Shown piece by piece: positions 9,847-22,500 of a stretch of 64,000 nt of DNA. Where the stretch lies: assembly GCA_947650365.1 (NCBI GenBank), contig OX393552.1, positions 22,913,981-22,977,980 of the forward strand. The letters run 5' to 3'. The position numbers were made by a program, and so were the translations under genes. The first letter of the stretch is position 1, and the number at the start of each line of letters is the position of its first letter. A model generated the notes under the pieces. The model was not told the DNA's origin. It saw nothing but the letters and a program-made list of their open reading frames with translations, and did not search any database. The DNA comes from Chamaelirium japonicum (Eukaryota; Streptophyta; Magnoliopsida; Liliales; Melanthiaceae).

Positions 9847-10928
9847 TGTCGAGTATCCGGGTCCAGCCCCTGACACCTGCCCGAGATTCAAACGGACACC
9901 AAGCACGGGCCCTGTTTAGTCGCACATGCACTGTAGCAATCTGTCGAGGTCAAGGTGATCACAGCTAACAACCGGCACAGAGAATTTAGAGCAATCACAC
10001 CATAGTACAACTACAGATCGAATATTCGACAATCAAGGATCGGATTAGATTATCACTATCGAGAAATTATAACATGCAGTGGGTCACCGCTTGTCGGAAC
10101 CCCACAAAACCTTTCTCGATCTCCTCTCACAGAACATTCACGAAGTAGAGAACCCGCTCAAGAGATCCATGAAGATCTTTAAAAGATCAGAGTGTCCGTC
10201 GTAGTAGTCTGCACAAAAGTAGAAGCCGAGGTAAACGCGTTGAAGAACCTAGAAGCAAATCCGCGCGCACACATCTTCTTCGTTCTTCTTTCTTCCACCT
10301 CCCCTCTCTTCTTCTTCCTCTCTCTCCCTTCCATCTCTTCTCTCTCCTTGCGTCAAACCCTAGCTTAGACCGAGTTTCCCTTTTCTCTTAATCCTTCAAT
10401 ATGGTCTCTCAACCTACTACCGAGAAGTCACTCCACCGTGTCACCATCACCTTTACCCTTCAAGAGCCCGAGTGGAGAACCGCATTGGCGTCCCCCTAGG
10501 ATCCTACGTTCTTTGGTGAACCTCCTACTCCGTAGTTGATCTCGATCTTCACGTAACTGCAATCGATGATCCCAAGAGTTTTCAATTAATCTTGCATCAA
10601 ACTTTAGAGCGAATCTTGCATCTCTTAAATAGAACAGAAAACGCGAACCCAAGGAAGACCCAAAAACCAATCAAATCCCGGCCAAAAATAACTCGAACCC
10701 GTGGCCAGCCCAAGTCGGTCGTGCACACGACTTGGATACTATGCACATGATCAGCCCTGATGTTTACTTGCCATTTTTTTTTTCGATTGATCGCGTGCAC
10801 AAATCTGGACCAGTCGTGCACTTAATCCACGTCATGCACATGATATGCCTGATAGATCAGTCTTCATCCCTTCAAATGTGTGTGTGTGTGCGCGTGCGCG
10901 CGTGTGTTTCATTGAGGCAAACCCAACA
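9847..10928 (-). repeat. LTR of element C (3' LTR)
   Basis: About 1.08 kb, starting TGTCGAGTATCC and ending CCCAACA, next to a polypurine-tract-like run read on the minus strand. It aligns in order with 11729-12512. Confidence 0.7.
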
Positions 10929-11728
10929 ATCTCAACCTATGCCCTATAAAGTCCAACATAACACCCTAAAAATTCCACCACGCCATCTATTTTTGCCGCC
11001 ATCGCCGTGGCCACTACTAAGAGCTAGTCTGTAATAATCCAATGCCTTGTTGCACTCCTTTTCACCCTACACCGAGTGCTCGATCATCTAGAGCCGATGA
11101 TTAACCGAGTCCAATTCATCGTTTGACTATGAACTATAACCCACTTCTTCTTTGTTTTTTGCGTGCACGAGCTTGCTCCACCTACAGACTAGCTTGTTCT
11201 ATGCCGAACGTACCGCTCTCGGAACTACCCTTGCCGCTACCTTGGTATTCCATGCACACGAGCTTGCTCCATCTGCAGACTTATTCATCAACTAACCCAC
11301 CGCTCTCAGAACTATCATCGTCGCTACCTTAGTCATAGTCTCCACTGCAAACTACCCCCAAGACTGAAGAAGTGTCATCCAAAATTTTCTGAAACCCACC
11401 TAATCAATAGTCCCTTACCCAAGAGGATCTAATTCTGAAAGAGGGATTTAGATTGGTGCTTATCGAAACCTGGAACATAACGAACACCGAAAAAATATGT
11501 ACAATGCATATATCCACACCAACATACAGGTGATCCACAGGTCTGCTTCCTGAAAGCATATCCATTCACCACCTTCCACCCTTACAACCACATGACTGTC
11601 AAACCATGAATTGTGTGACCACATGTGGATCCGTTATCCGGTACTCATCCTTGAGCACATTAGTGGCTATCGAGAGATCTCCATCATCAAATGTCCCACA
11701 CCTAACATTTAGCTCTGATACCATGTAC

Positions 11729-12512
11729 TGTTGGGGATCTGGATCCCCCGACACCAGCCCGAGATTCGGATGGACACCGAGCCTGACCCTATCAAGTTGC
11801 ACACGCACCATGACAATCCATCGGGTGCAACTGGAAGCATTATGCCCAGATCGAATAATGGGATCCAACAAAGATCAAGCCTAACAACAGGTATATAGAA
11901 TTCAGAGCAATCACACAATAGTACAACTACAAAATATCCGACAATCATGGAATATTAGATTATCACACTCGAAAAATTACATCATGTAGTGGGTCACTGC
12001 TTGTCAGACCCCCACAAAACCAGCCTTTCTCAGTCTCCTTTCACAGAACACCCACGAAGTAGATAACTCGCCCAAGAGATACAGAGATACCGTAAGATCT
12101 TCAAGAGATGATAGTACGTATATGCCATAGTAGCCCGCACATAAGTAGAGGCCGATCGAGGTAGATGCAAGGAAGAACCTGGAAGAAGATATGCACACCG
12201 TATCCTATTCCTCCTCCTTTCTTCATCCTCTCTCTCTTATTCTTCCTCACTTTTCTCCTTCCTTCTCTTTTCTTTCCTTGCATCAAACCCTAAAATGGGT
12301 TTCCTTACTCACTTTATCCTTCAATATCCGCTCTCTCAACCTATTACCGAGAAGCCATACTCCATCGTGTCATCATTTCCATGAGCCTTCAAGATCTCGG
12401 GAGAAGCATCACACCAGCACCCCCCCGGATCCAACTTTCTTCATTGGTAAACCTCCTTCTTCATAGATGATATTTATCTTAACATAGCCGTCGTTAACGA
12501 TCCCTAAATAAC
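11729..12512 (-). repeat. LTR of element C (5' LTR, partial)
   Basis: Starts TGTTGGGGATCTGGATCC beside the primer site and ends where element B begins. Confidence 0.7.
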
Positions 12513-15500
12513 TGTTGGAATTGGATCCGCTTATCAGAGTCGCAGCAGAAGCAAAAGATAGATCCGAAATTCATACGGTGTATGTTTCATTACAATTAAT
12601 TCTATAAAACAATCTACATGCAAATCTATGATCTTAGCATATGTGCGGACACCCTAGAGGCATACTACGATCTACAGAAGACATGCATGCATCTAGTTAG
12701 ATGTTTAGAATCATCATACCTTATGGATCTATGATCTAGAGATGACGGAACGATGAAGAACCGCACTTGAATCGCAAGAGAAACTATCGGATAGCACCTT
12801 GTCCTTTGCGAATTGAAGAATCCTCAAAATCCCGTCTCTGAGTGCAAGGATTACGAGCCGACGGAGGAATCCGTTGCAAAGACGATGGCTAGCCGTGAGA
12901 TCTCCTCCTTCTCTTTCTCTCTTCTTCCTTCTCCTTCCTTCTCCTCCCTCTCCCTATTCTCTTATAGGGCCGATCTCCCATAGCTTCAAGGAAGCTAGGG
13001 CCAGCCCTAGATAGATTAGGATAGAGAGGGGCAGTTTTTAGGGATTCCAAGTGTCTATCGTGAAGCCTGGACGAAAACGCCCTTCACGAAAAGTAGAAAC
13101 CTGAAAGAGAGACTGAGTGAGGTGCGCTACTCGGAATCGAGTTCCGTCAGCGCTTGTGAGCTCCTGGAATTATTCTGCTCATTCTAAGATCCATATTCAA
13201 TGTGTTCTAAGCTATATTTTAGTATTTACCAAAATACCCCTATGGCCCGTAACATATGTGAATTAGGTTCTTAGGCTATGAGCTTGCGCTCCATCGTGCT
13301 ACTTCGCATCGAACGTATCCAACTAAGTCGGGAAACAATTCCTATACGCAACGACAGGGTGGAACCTTCAGGGTTCGGGATCTCTAGCTCTAACCGGATC
13401 TCTGATTAACTGTTCCGGTGACAGACCGAAAGTTCCGTTAATCAGCCCTAATCCGATTAACTCGCGTAGCCCCCCAGAGTGCAACGCGATTTGAACTCTA
13501 GTGATCCTAAACTTATGTTACTCCCTCGTAACCCTGTTTTCTACTATACTCCGATAATCCTCAGTCCCTCCTATTACTGGTGCCATGATTCGACTCGGGC
13601 GGTGGGCGGGCCGGCTCGGAGATGATGAATAGGGTGAAGATGGTAGATGGTTCGGGTATGTAGTTAGATGGCCCCCTAGGTTCGTCAAAAGCTCGCCCCC
13701 CGGTGGTGATGAAGATGGTGATGAGAGATGCGGGTTGTAGATGGTCCTCCGCTCCTTGGGTTGGGATGATATTAAATAGAGAGAGGTCCGGACGTTCATG
13801 TGGCTGTAGGGTAGAGATAAGGTGGGCTCAAAAAAATGGACGGGTATGATCTTGTGATGGAAGTCGATCACAAGAGGGGATCTTGGATGAATCGGAGGAG
13901 ATCTAGAGAGAGAGAGTCGGCAGATAAGGCAAGGGAGAGAGAGAAGTTCGTATAAGAGAGATAGATGATCGGTTTTAGAGAGATAAATGGGGCATGATTT
14001 GTTGAGAAGATGGACGGTGTGATGGGAGTCCAGGATGATCGCGAGGGGCTGCGGGACTGTGATGAGGAGATAGAGAGAGAGACGGTAGAGAAATAGAGGG
14101 AACGGGAGAGAGAAAGAGTTAGAGAGAGAGAATCCAGGAAATAAAGAGAAGAGTCCGGAGCTCTGATGGGATCCGGTTTGCATGGGATTCTAGAGAGAGA
14201 AATCCGGAGTGAGATAGCGAGACGTTCGGTAGAGGCTGTTATGGAAGGAGAGAGAAACGGGAGAGAGATGAGTGCCTGGTTTGTAGGAGGAGAGAGAGAG
14301 AATCCCGATGTGAGTGGGTCTCGGGCTTTAGAGAGAGAATGTCATACTGGGCGGTTGGGTTCACATGCAAGCATGCATGTGTTTGCTCTAGGATCGGACG
14401 GCTAGGATTAGGTGGGAAGATGCTGGATTCCGATTTTACAAGGGAGACAGTGGATGAGCGGCTGCATGCATCGGCACGTGTGGACGGCTGTGATTGGGCT
14501 GAGAGAGTGAGTGCTGTTAAGGGGTTTGCTCGGGTACAGCTGCATGCATGCATGGTTCGGTTTTACACATGCACATACATGCATGGCTGCTAGGAATGGT
14601 AAGGGACGGCTGCGATTAAGTGGAAAGGAGAGGTGGGTGCACGACCGAGCCGGGCTTTATACTTAAAGACCTATGGGAATGTGCGGCTTCGATTTAGACG
14701 GAAGAAGAGGTCATGAGAGATAATCGGGTTTGTGCGATTCGATCGAAGTCATGGCCATGGCGGGTCTACGGGCGACTTTGTATATAGACGGTTGCGATGG
14801 GTATGATGGTGAAATAAGAAAAGTAGGGAATGGCCAACTTGGGTTGGTTAATGGGTTCAAGAGCAATAGAGTCACGTGGAAGGCTTGGTCACCCACTTAA
14901 CATCATCCGCATTCATCATCGGTCCGTCAGAAATGTCCGCATCCGGCCTGTACAACTTCCATCGCATTGCCGTGAGAATATCCATTGCTTGATCATAACG
15001 CTCTTGAGCTGACTGCATCAATAACCGGATCAATTCCCTGAAAATCACACATGAAATGACGTCCATAAGATTCCAATATGCGATTATCGACAAAAGAATA
15101 ATTTAGATTATCAGACAGTATAACTATCATGCATGATATGTATGAGAGTGAACCAATATGCCACTGTGTTCGTATGAAAGTCTACTAAGCAGTGGTGTAA
15201 AGATAATTATGCAGTTTACGTGTAGTATGAAAGTTTTACGTAGCAAACTGATGATATATGCATAATACTAAAAGGATAATTCGCACAAATTGGCCGCTCA
15301 ACAGTGGGGAGCACCGTCAGATCCCGATCGATCATCTGACTAGGGTTTGATGACTTGCCATCTATAACACCACACACCTTCCGATGCTATGCCTAGCATC
15401 CGAAACATTGTCAGTCATACTGACAACCACTAGGCCTGGGCTAACTGTGTGGACAGATTGACTCATCAAAATGTACCCATCCAACACTGGACGTCGGATA

Positions 15501-16060
15501 ACCTATAGGGATTACATGTCACTCAAGCACCAGCCGGGTAACCCAACGTACCGTGGTATTGGACTATGGAAGGTCCGCACACGTTGGCACATCAAAGCAC
15601 CACACAACTGGTTGGCCTAGTGATCATGGTCCCTCAGGGTTAAGGACAGATTATCTATAGTAGTAAGACGGTTTATGCACCAGTGTCTAAATCACTGAAC
15701 TGTGCACCGTCTTGGTTCCTGTTCAACACGATCATCGTGCTTGGTCAGGTGAATAGGAATCTCACGTTCCCGTGGTGGAGACTTCACCACATCCTCTACT
15801 TGCCAACAGCTTATTCTCGGTGAAGCGACCGGTATTACCTAAGCTGTGAACTAGTTCTAGGCCTACACAGAACTGGTCCACTGGGTCTCCCAAGCATGGA
15901 TCCTCCATGCGCCTCAGTGGCCTACTGTGTTCCCTAGGGTCCTTTTATTATATGAGTATTATCATATACCAGAGTAGTATTCTAATTAAAGCAATAGCCA
16001 AAGGTATCTTTATTAATACTAATACAGAAAATCCACGCTAAGGACACACGAGCTACAACA
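12513..16060 (-). repeat. LTR of element B (3' LTR, with insertion)
   Basis: Matches 29436-31384, but is enlarged by an insertion at 13607-15303 and lacks about 90 bases present in the other copy near 29880-29970. Confidence 0.8.
13607..15303. mobile_element. 1.7-kb insertion of unknown class in an LTR
   Basis: The other LTR copy is continuous across this point. The insertion is flanked by GTGGG on both sides (13602-13606 and 15304-15308), a possible 5-base target duplication. Its ends (CGGGCCGGCTCGG and GGCCGCTCAACA) fit no family I know. The inner part is purine-rich with many GAGAGA runs and ATGCATGC palindromes. Open frames inside it match nothing I recognise. Confidence 0.5.
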
Positions 16061-17102
16061 ATCTCCCACTTGGCCTAGCGGGGAACAACAGTCTTAACTT
16101 CCAAGGCATCAACGTGCTTCTCAAAAGCCTTGGTTGGTAACGCCTTTGTGAAAGGGTCCGCCATGTTATCTGCAGACGCCACCTGAGTCACTACAACCTC
16201 CCCTCGCTTCTGCAAGTCCCGGATAATATAGTATTTCTGCTCGATATGCTTGCTCTTCTTGTGATATCTTGGCTCCTTGGATTGTGCTACCGCTCCACTA
16301 TTGTCATAGTAAAGGACAATAGGATCTTGAGCTCCCGATACGCATCCTAAGTCTGTGAGGAACTTCTTGAGCCACACCGCCTCCTTAGCTGCTTCGCACG
16401 CCGTAACATACTCAGCCTCTGTCGTCGAATCCGCGATGCATCCCTGCTTCACGCTCCTCCAACTGACAGCTCCTCCTCCTAATGAAAACACAAACCCTGA
16501 TGTCGATCTCCTGGATTCCGGATCTGACGTAAAGTCAGAATCCCTATATCCAATCGACATCAGGTCCTGTGAAGAGTAAACTAACTCATAATCTCTCGTC
16601 CTACGGAGATACTTGAGTATACTTTTCACAGCAGTCCAGTGCCCTGGATCCGGATTTGACTGATACCTGCCCATCATGCCTACTGCATAGCATATATCTG
16701 GTCTCGTGCACTACATACCATACATCAGACTCCCTACAACAAAAGCATAAGGTACCTTCTGCATCTCTGTCCTCTCCTTAGGAGTCTTAGGACCCTGATC
16801 CTTGTACAACTTCATTCCATGTCTGAATGGAACCAGTCCCTTCTTGGAGTTGTGCATGCTGAATCTGACCAAGATAGTATCTATGTAGGCTGACTGTGAT
16901 AGCGAGAGAGTCTTGTTCTGGCGATCTCGAGTTACCTTGATCCCCAGAACATAACTCGCTTCACCCAGGTCTTTCATATCAAATTGAGAGGATAACCACA
17001 CCTTCACTGTAGACAACGTTCCAACATCGTTTCCAATGAGCAGGATATCGTCTACGTAAATCACTAGAAAAACTACTACAGTCTTATCGCGCACAAAAAA
17101 TA
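16061..17102 (-). mobile_element. Copia RNase H and reverse transcriptase remnant (element B)
   Basis: On the minus strand this shows the copia signatures YVDDILLIGND (reverse transcriptase core), SLMYGM, and an RNase H segment with STTEAEYVTACEAAKEAVWL and DPFTKAL. It is a fossil pol 3' part next to the 3' LTR of element B. It stops abruptly at a junction with family-A leader sequence. Confidence 0.85.
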
Positions 17103-17263
17103 AGAAGCGGTGCCCTGCAAGAACGATTCATAGAATACACAAAAAATATACTATGCATGATCTACTCGTAGAACCCCGATGGCGGCACATACTATTCATG
17201 CGCGCACATGACGGTTTTATGAAAAACATGAAACGCACACCACTAGCATGCTCTGATACCAAT

Positions 17264-19593
17264 TGTTGGAAATAAATCCTTGGCAGAGACCCGCAGCGGA
17301 AGCAAAGAATAGGTCCGAGGACCGAGAGCGGTGTGCGTTACATATCAAAATTTTCATCGAAACGATCTACATATGCGTGTATGAAACTAGCATGGCAACT
17401 ACGCGAACCCCTAACAACTATCTAACGCAAAAGAACAATCTAGCATGTATGCATGTTCTAATTATGTTAGATCTACTTGTTAGAGATCATACCTGCGTGC
17501 GGAATCTTTCACCGCGACAAATTTTTTCTTTGTCGATGGAGACGGGCTACGGATCTGCTCGATATAGCTTCAGTGCGATGGCCATAACATTTGGGTCTGA
17601 ACTCCGATTGGGCTGAAATTTGGACTGCAGGTAGCCAACTTCGAGACGAAACTTTTGCAACAAGTTTCACGTCGTTTGGACTTCTGTAGATCCCGGAATC
17701 AGAGAAACAACGCTGATTTCTGTGCAGATTCTGGACAGTAAAAGGTTGCGGGAGACGCCTTCTAGTTCACCCGATCTCACACGATGCATGACACCTCGTC
17801 GATGGATCTCTGAGTGCCTCCATACGACGAGCCTTCTCCTTCTACAAAACACCATGCGAGGAAGACGAGTCGCCATCCAATGGCGCAAGCGAGGGAGAGA
17901 GAGACGAGAGAGGAGATGCGAAGAGAGGAGAGGGGGTGGCTAGGGTTTCCCCCATGGCTTGGGCCGGCCCTAGGGCTTGCATGGCTCATTAATTTCGTCC
18001 CCCCCTCTCTCCCTATGCCTTATATAGGGATGGCCTTATCTTTATGGATAACTCTAGCGGATAGGATTGACTGATTCAAACCTCTCCCTATATATCTCTT
18101 CTTTTATCTCTATCTTTTCATTGTTTTCGAAAACGGTCAAAACCAGCCCATTTTCTGCGCCTCATGACCGGCCCTTTCATCGGAGGCAACAACCTCCTAA
18201 AACTAATAGGGCCAGCCTTGACCAGTCTCTCAACACTTAGGGCTGGCCCCCTTAGTGCATAGTGGCGCATGGTATGACCAAAACGCCCTTATGTCACTAG
18301 TTGGTCGTTCCTCGTGTACGAGACATTGCTAGGCACACATAAGTGAAGTGCACCAGTGATTTCACTATTCTCTGAGGTTCCCATAGGGTGCCCCTAGTAA
18401 AGTCAACTAATCAACTCGCAACATATCCCGGTGCATTGCACCCATGTGGCAAAGTCCACTTATGACAAGGAATTGCTACATGCGTCTCTGCACTAACCTA
18501 GGGTTTCCCCTTAGTGCACACACGTAGCTACGCATCTACCGTGCACTAGTGCGAAGCACTCACGGAGCGTAGGCTTGGACTTCTCGCTTCCTCTAACTAC
18601 ATTCTGTGTTTCGAGGAGATGGTATAAGAACCGTACATAATGTCGATAAGGTGGAACCTTCAGGGACCAGGGTTCATGGCTTCCAACTCAGACTCGATCG
18701 ACACACTACCCGAGTGTACCATCGATCCTCTGAGTCCGAGTTAACCTGCGTAGCCACCCAGAGTGCGACGCAGGCTGCACTCCAATTCCCCCCGGACTTA
18801 CTATGTTCTCCCTAATACCCCTGCTCTCCGCTTAGTATGGTAAACTCGTTGTCCCTCCACTGGTGCCATGACGCAACTCGAGCGGTGGAGAATTCCGTCA
18901 GACTCGAGTGCTCATATGACTCGGTTCCTTCCAGGTTGACCACGTACATCGTACCTCCGATAACTCTGCCGAGTAACCGGATCCGTCACCAGTCGAACTG
19001 ATGATCACCTGGCCAGGGTTTAATACGACGTAGGTCAGACCAAGGAATGCACCTCCCGTTAGGGGTGTGGATAGCCTGCAGGAGTGACATGCTAATGCAA
19101 CGCCAGCCGGGTAACCCAGTACACCGTGGTTTTGGATCACTGTATCCGGATCCTCACACATTGGTGCGCCAAAGCACCACACAACTGGTTAGTCCACCAG
19201 ACATGGTTCCTCAGGGTTTAGGACCGTTTTACCCTAAGCAGAAACACGGTTTAGTGCACCGGTGTTTGCTCACCTATCTGTGCACCGTGTTGGTTCCGTT
19301 CGGCCACAGACACTGTGCCTGGTAATGACCGTGGTGGAGACACCCACGCTCTGTCATCCCAACAGCTTAACCTGATAGGGCGACCAACCCTAATCAGAGC
19401 TGCGAACGTATTTAGGTTACATGGGACCAGTCCCTTGAGTCTCCCACTCAAGAGGATTACCATGTAGCCATGGCTCTCTGTTCTGTAATCAGAACACGTA
19501 CTAAGGTACGTACCTAGATGCAATCTTTTACTATCAACCATACATAGCTAAACTATAGGTTTTTACGAGCTGTAGACCTCACCAATTCTAACA
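17264..19593 (-). repeat. LTR of element A (left copy)
   Basis: Starts TGTTGGAAATAAATCC and ends TTCTAACA; 2330 bases; matches 24805-27135 throughout. Confidence 0.9.
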
Positions 19594-22500
19594 ATCTCCC
19601 ACTAGGTCTAACGAGGAATAACGATGTTGAGCTCTGTAGCTTCTACATGCTGCCCAAAAGCCTTTGCAGGAATTCCTTAAAGGAATTGGCAACATTGTCA
19701 GTAGATTCCACCTCAGTACCGCTACTTGCATTTCCTCCTATAACTGTCAGATCAAGTGGAGTTTGTACTTGATGGGTTTCCCCTCACGGCGGTGCCTAGT
19801 CTCCTTGGACCTTGCTTACCGCTCTTCTGTTGTAATAACAGATAATTGAGCCTCTGGTACGCGTCCCAAGTTCTCTAAGAACTTCCTAAGCCTTACCACC
19901 TGATATACTACTTCGCACGCAACAACATGCTAAGCCACTGTGGTAGAGTCTGTGATGCACTGTTGCTTCACACTCTACCAACAACCGCTTCTAATCCCAA
20001 GATAAAAATAATTCCTGAAATCGATTTTCTGGAACGCAAATCTGACACCAAAGTCAGATCCTGTGTGTCCAATCGATATCAGGACCTGTGAAGTGCAAAC
20101 TAACTCACAATCCTTACTTAATGAGGATTTCTGAGTATACCCTTCATATCGGTCCAGAGATCTGGACCCGGGTTCAACTGAAACCGACCCATCATTCCTG
20201 CTACGCAATAGATATCTAGCCTCGTAAAACGAATCTGGCTAGAATCTTATCTTCATGCGTAGCATGTGACAGCAAGAGAACCTTGCTCTGGTTATCTCGA
20301 GTTACATTGATTCCCAGAGCATAACTCGCCTCACTAGGGTCTTTCACATCGAATTGTGATGACTACAAACATTTATCGTAAACAATATTCTTACGTCATT
20401 TTCAATCAGTAGAATATCATTAACGTAAAGTACTAAATACACCCTTGTAGCTATTTCACCTTTCTTGTACCAACTTGGTTTATCCTCATTCTGATCAAAT
20501 CCGTGTGAGCGGATTCCCTTGATCAAAATAGACATTCCATCCTGGATGCTTGCATCAGTCCATAAATGGACCGTTGCAACTTGCATTCCATATCTTCCTA
20601 ACCTACTGACACAAAGCCTGGGGCTTCTCATCCATATGTCCTTTCCAAATTCCCGTTAGGGAATAACTGTCTTGACATCCATCAACCAGATCTCCCAAGT
20701 ATAATGGGCTGCGATGGATTAAGAGGATCCGAAATAGACTTAGGCATAGCTACCAGTGAGATAGTTTTGACATAGTCAATCCCTTCTCCTTTGGTAACTA
20801 ATCTAGCTACTTAAGTCTTAATCGGGTGCTCTTCTTATACACCTTCTACACCCTGAAGGGTGATAGTGATATAAGTACTGTCAAGACCGTTCCAAGGGAC
20901 ATTGATGCAAATTTACCTCCATGGTCTTTTGTCAGTCAGAGCTGTCGGAAGCTCCCACTACTTCTTCGTAGCTCTAGGGATCATCCTCCTGAAACTCTGG
21001 ATTAACTATCAAAGTTTCTCCATAGTATCTTTCAGGAGCTCTGATGGTCCCACAACGACGAGGTGGTGGTGGTACAAAGTGAATCGTTTCTACAGTACCT
21101 GGTATACTAGTTTCTTGTATCATCTACTCCCACTATGTTTTCAGATGCGCACTCTCTACCAGTACCCCGTAGTTCACCCAGAACTACCTTACTGATAACC
21201 TTCCAAACCTCAAGATCATAGAATAGTCCACCTTATGCCTCCTAAGGGTAACCTACAAACAGATATACCTGAAACTACATCTCCATCTCATCCCTCTTGT
21301 CCCTTTGCACAAGTGCAGGACAACCCTATATCTCGAGACTCTATAGTGTCAGCTTTCGCTTAGACTATAGCTCTCTATAGGTCTGAGGCACTGATCTAGA
21401 TGAGAGATAGTTTCAGATATAAGCTACTGTTTTAAGGTACAACCCCACCTAAAGGTGGGTAGTACACTTGGCAATATTCATCATACTACGGACCATGTCA
21501 AACAGAGTCCGATTCCTTCTCTCGGAGACTTCATTCTGACGTGTCATCCTTGGAGCATTTAAATGGGAGATAATCCCATGCTCCTTTAGGATCCTATGGA
21601 ACTCGTCTGATAGTGACTTATTCCTTCGATTAAATCGAAGAGTCTCCTATCGTCTGGACGTTCTTGGAACCATAGACGTCAAAATTAACTAACTCCCATA
21701 CCTTCGTGGCCCTTTTAGTTATTCTGCCTTCCAGATTACACTCATAGGTTAGAAGGATCTCCGATGATTCTGTGAACAAAAACTCGGCCTTCTTTCACCT
21801 CTGAATTTATCTAAGGCAGAATATCTAAATCAGAGGGGTCACAAATGGGATAGCTTTTCCGAAGGATTTAGATGAATTTAAATTAGACGCTGCAGCTGTC
21901 ATGAAATCTATTTCCGAATTAGGATTATATATAAAGAGATTATTCTGATCTATTTCTCTAGTAATGAAGCTATCTATTTAGTTTAAGATGCACACCTACG
22001 GTGCTGTCTAAAACTAAAAACTTTATTTACCAAAGAGGAAACAGAACTACATCTCTAAAAAACAAAATCCGTATTTCGGAAAAACTAAGACAATCATATC
22101 TAACAGCTTCCACAGCGGCTTATGGCATCAGTACCTATGTTAGGATTAATTCACTATAAAGTAGCCTTCTACTTTCCTTGAATCTCTGTAGACCCGAAGT
22201 CTACATTCCAAGAAGCATAAGAACTGCTACTAGATAGCGACTCAACTCCTAACATCCTGAGGCCATACTCAATCTTCAAATACCACCTATGCTCGCCACA
22301 GCGAAAATACTTCCGTCCTTGGCGTTACCAGACTTAGGATTCCACACCAGTTTCTGTACTAGAATAGTTTTCGATCTCTTATAAGTTATTCCCTTAGGTT
22401 CTTCTAAAGAAGACCTAGGTTAAGCACTAAAGGCATTGCCTTTAATCTTGATCTCATCCTTTGTCTCTTGGAAATCTCCTTAGAAGTTCTGCGTTTATCA

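Larger units (their letters stand above)
9847..12512 (-). mobile_element. Non-autonomous copia-like LTR element (family C), truncated
   Basis: A 3' LTR (9847-10928), a non-coding interior (10929-11728) and the start of the 5' LTR (11729-12512), which is cut off by the insertion of element B. The primer site complementary to tRNA-Met (reverse complement GCTCTGATACCA) is at 11712-11723. The interior has no gag or pol, only two degenerate copies of an 85-base unit near 11165-11330. The LTRs are clearly diverged, so this is the oldest layer of the nest. Fossil. Confidence 0.7.

Noticed and set aside
13518-14183. 221-codon minus-strand frame
   Set aside because: Low-complexity Ser/Leu/Pro frame opposite purine-rich sequence, crossing an insertion border; no domain.
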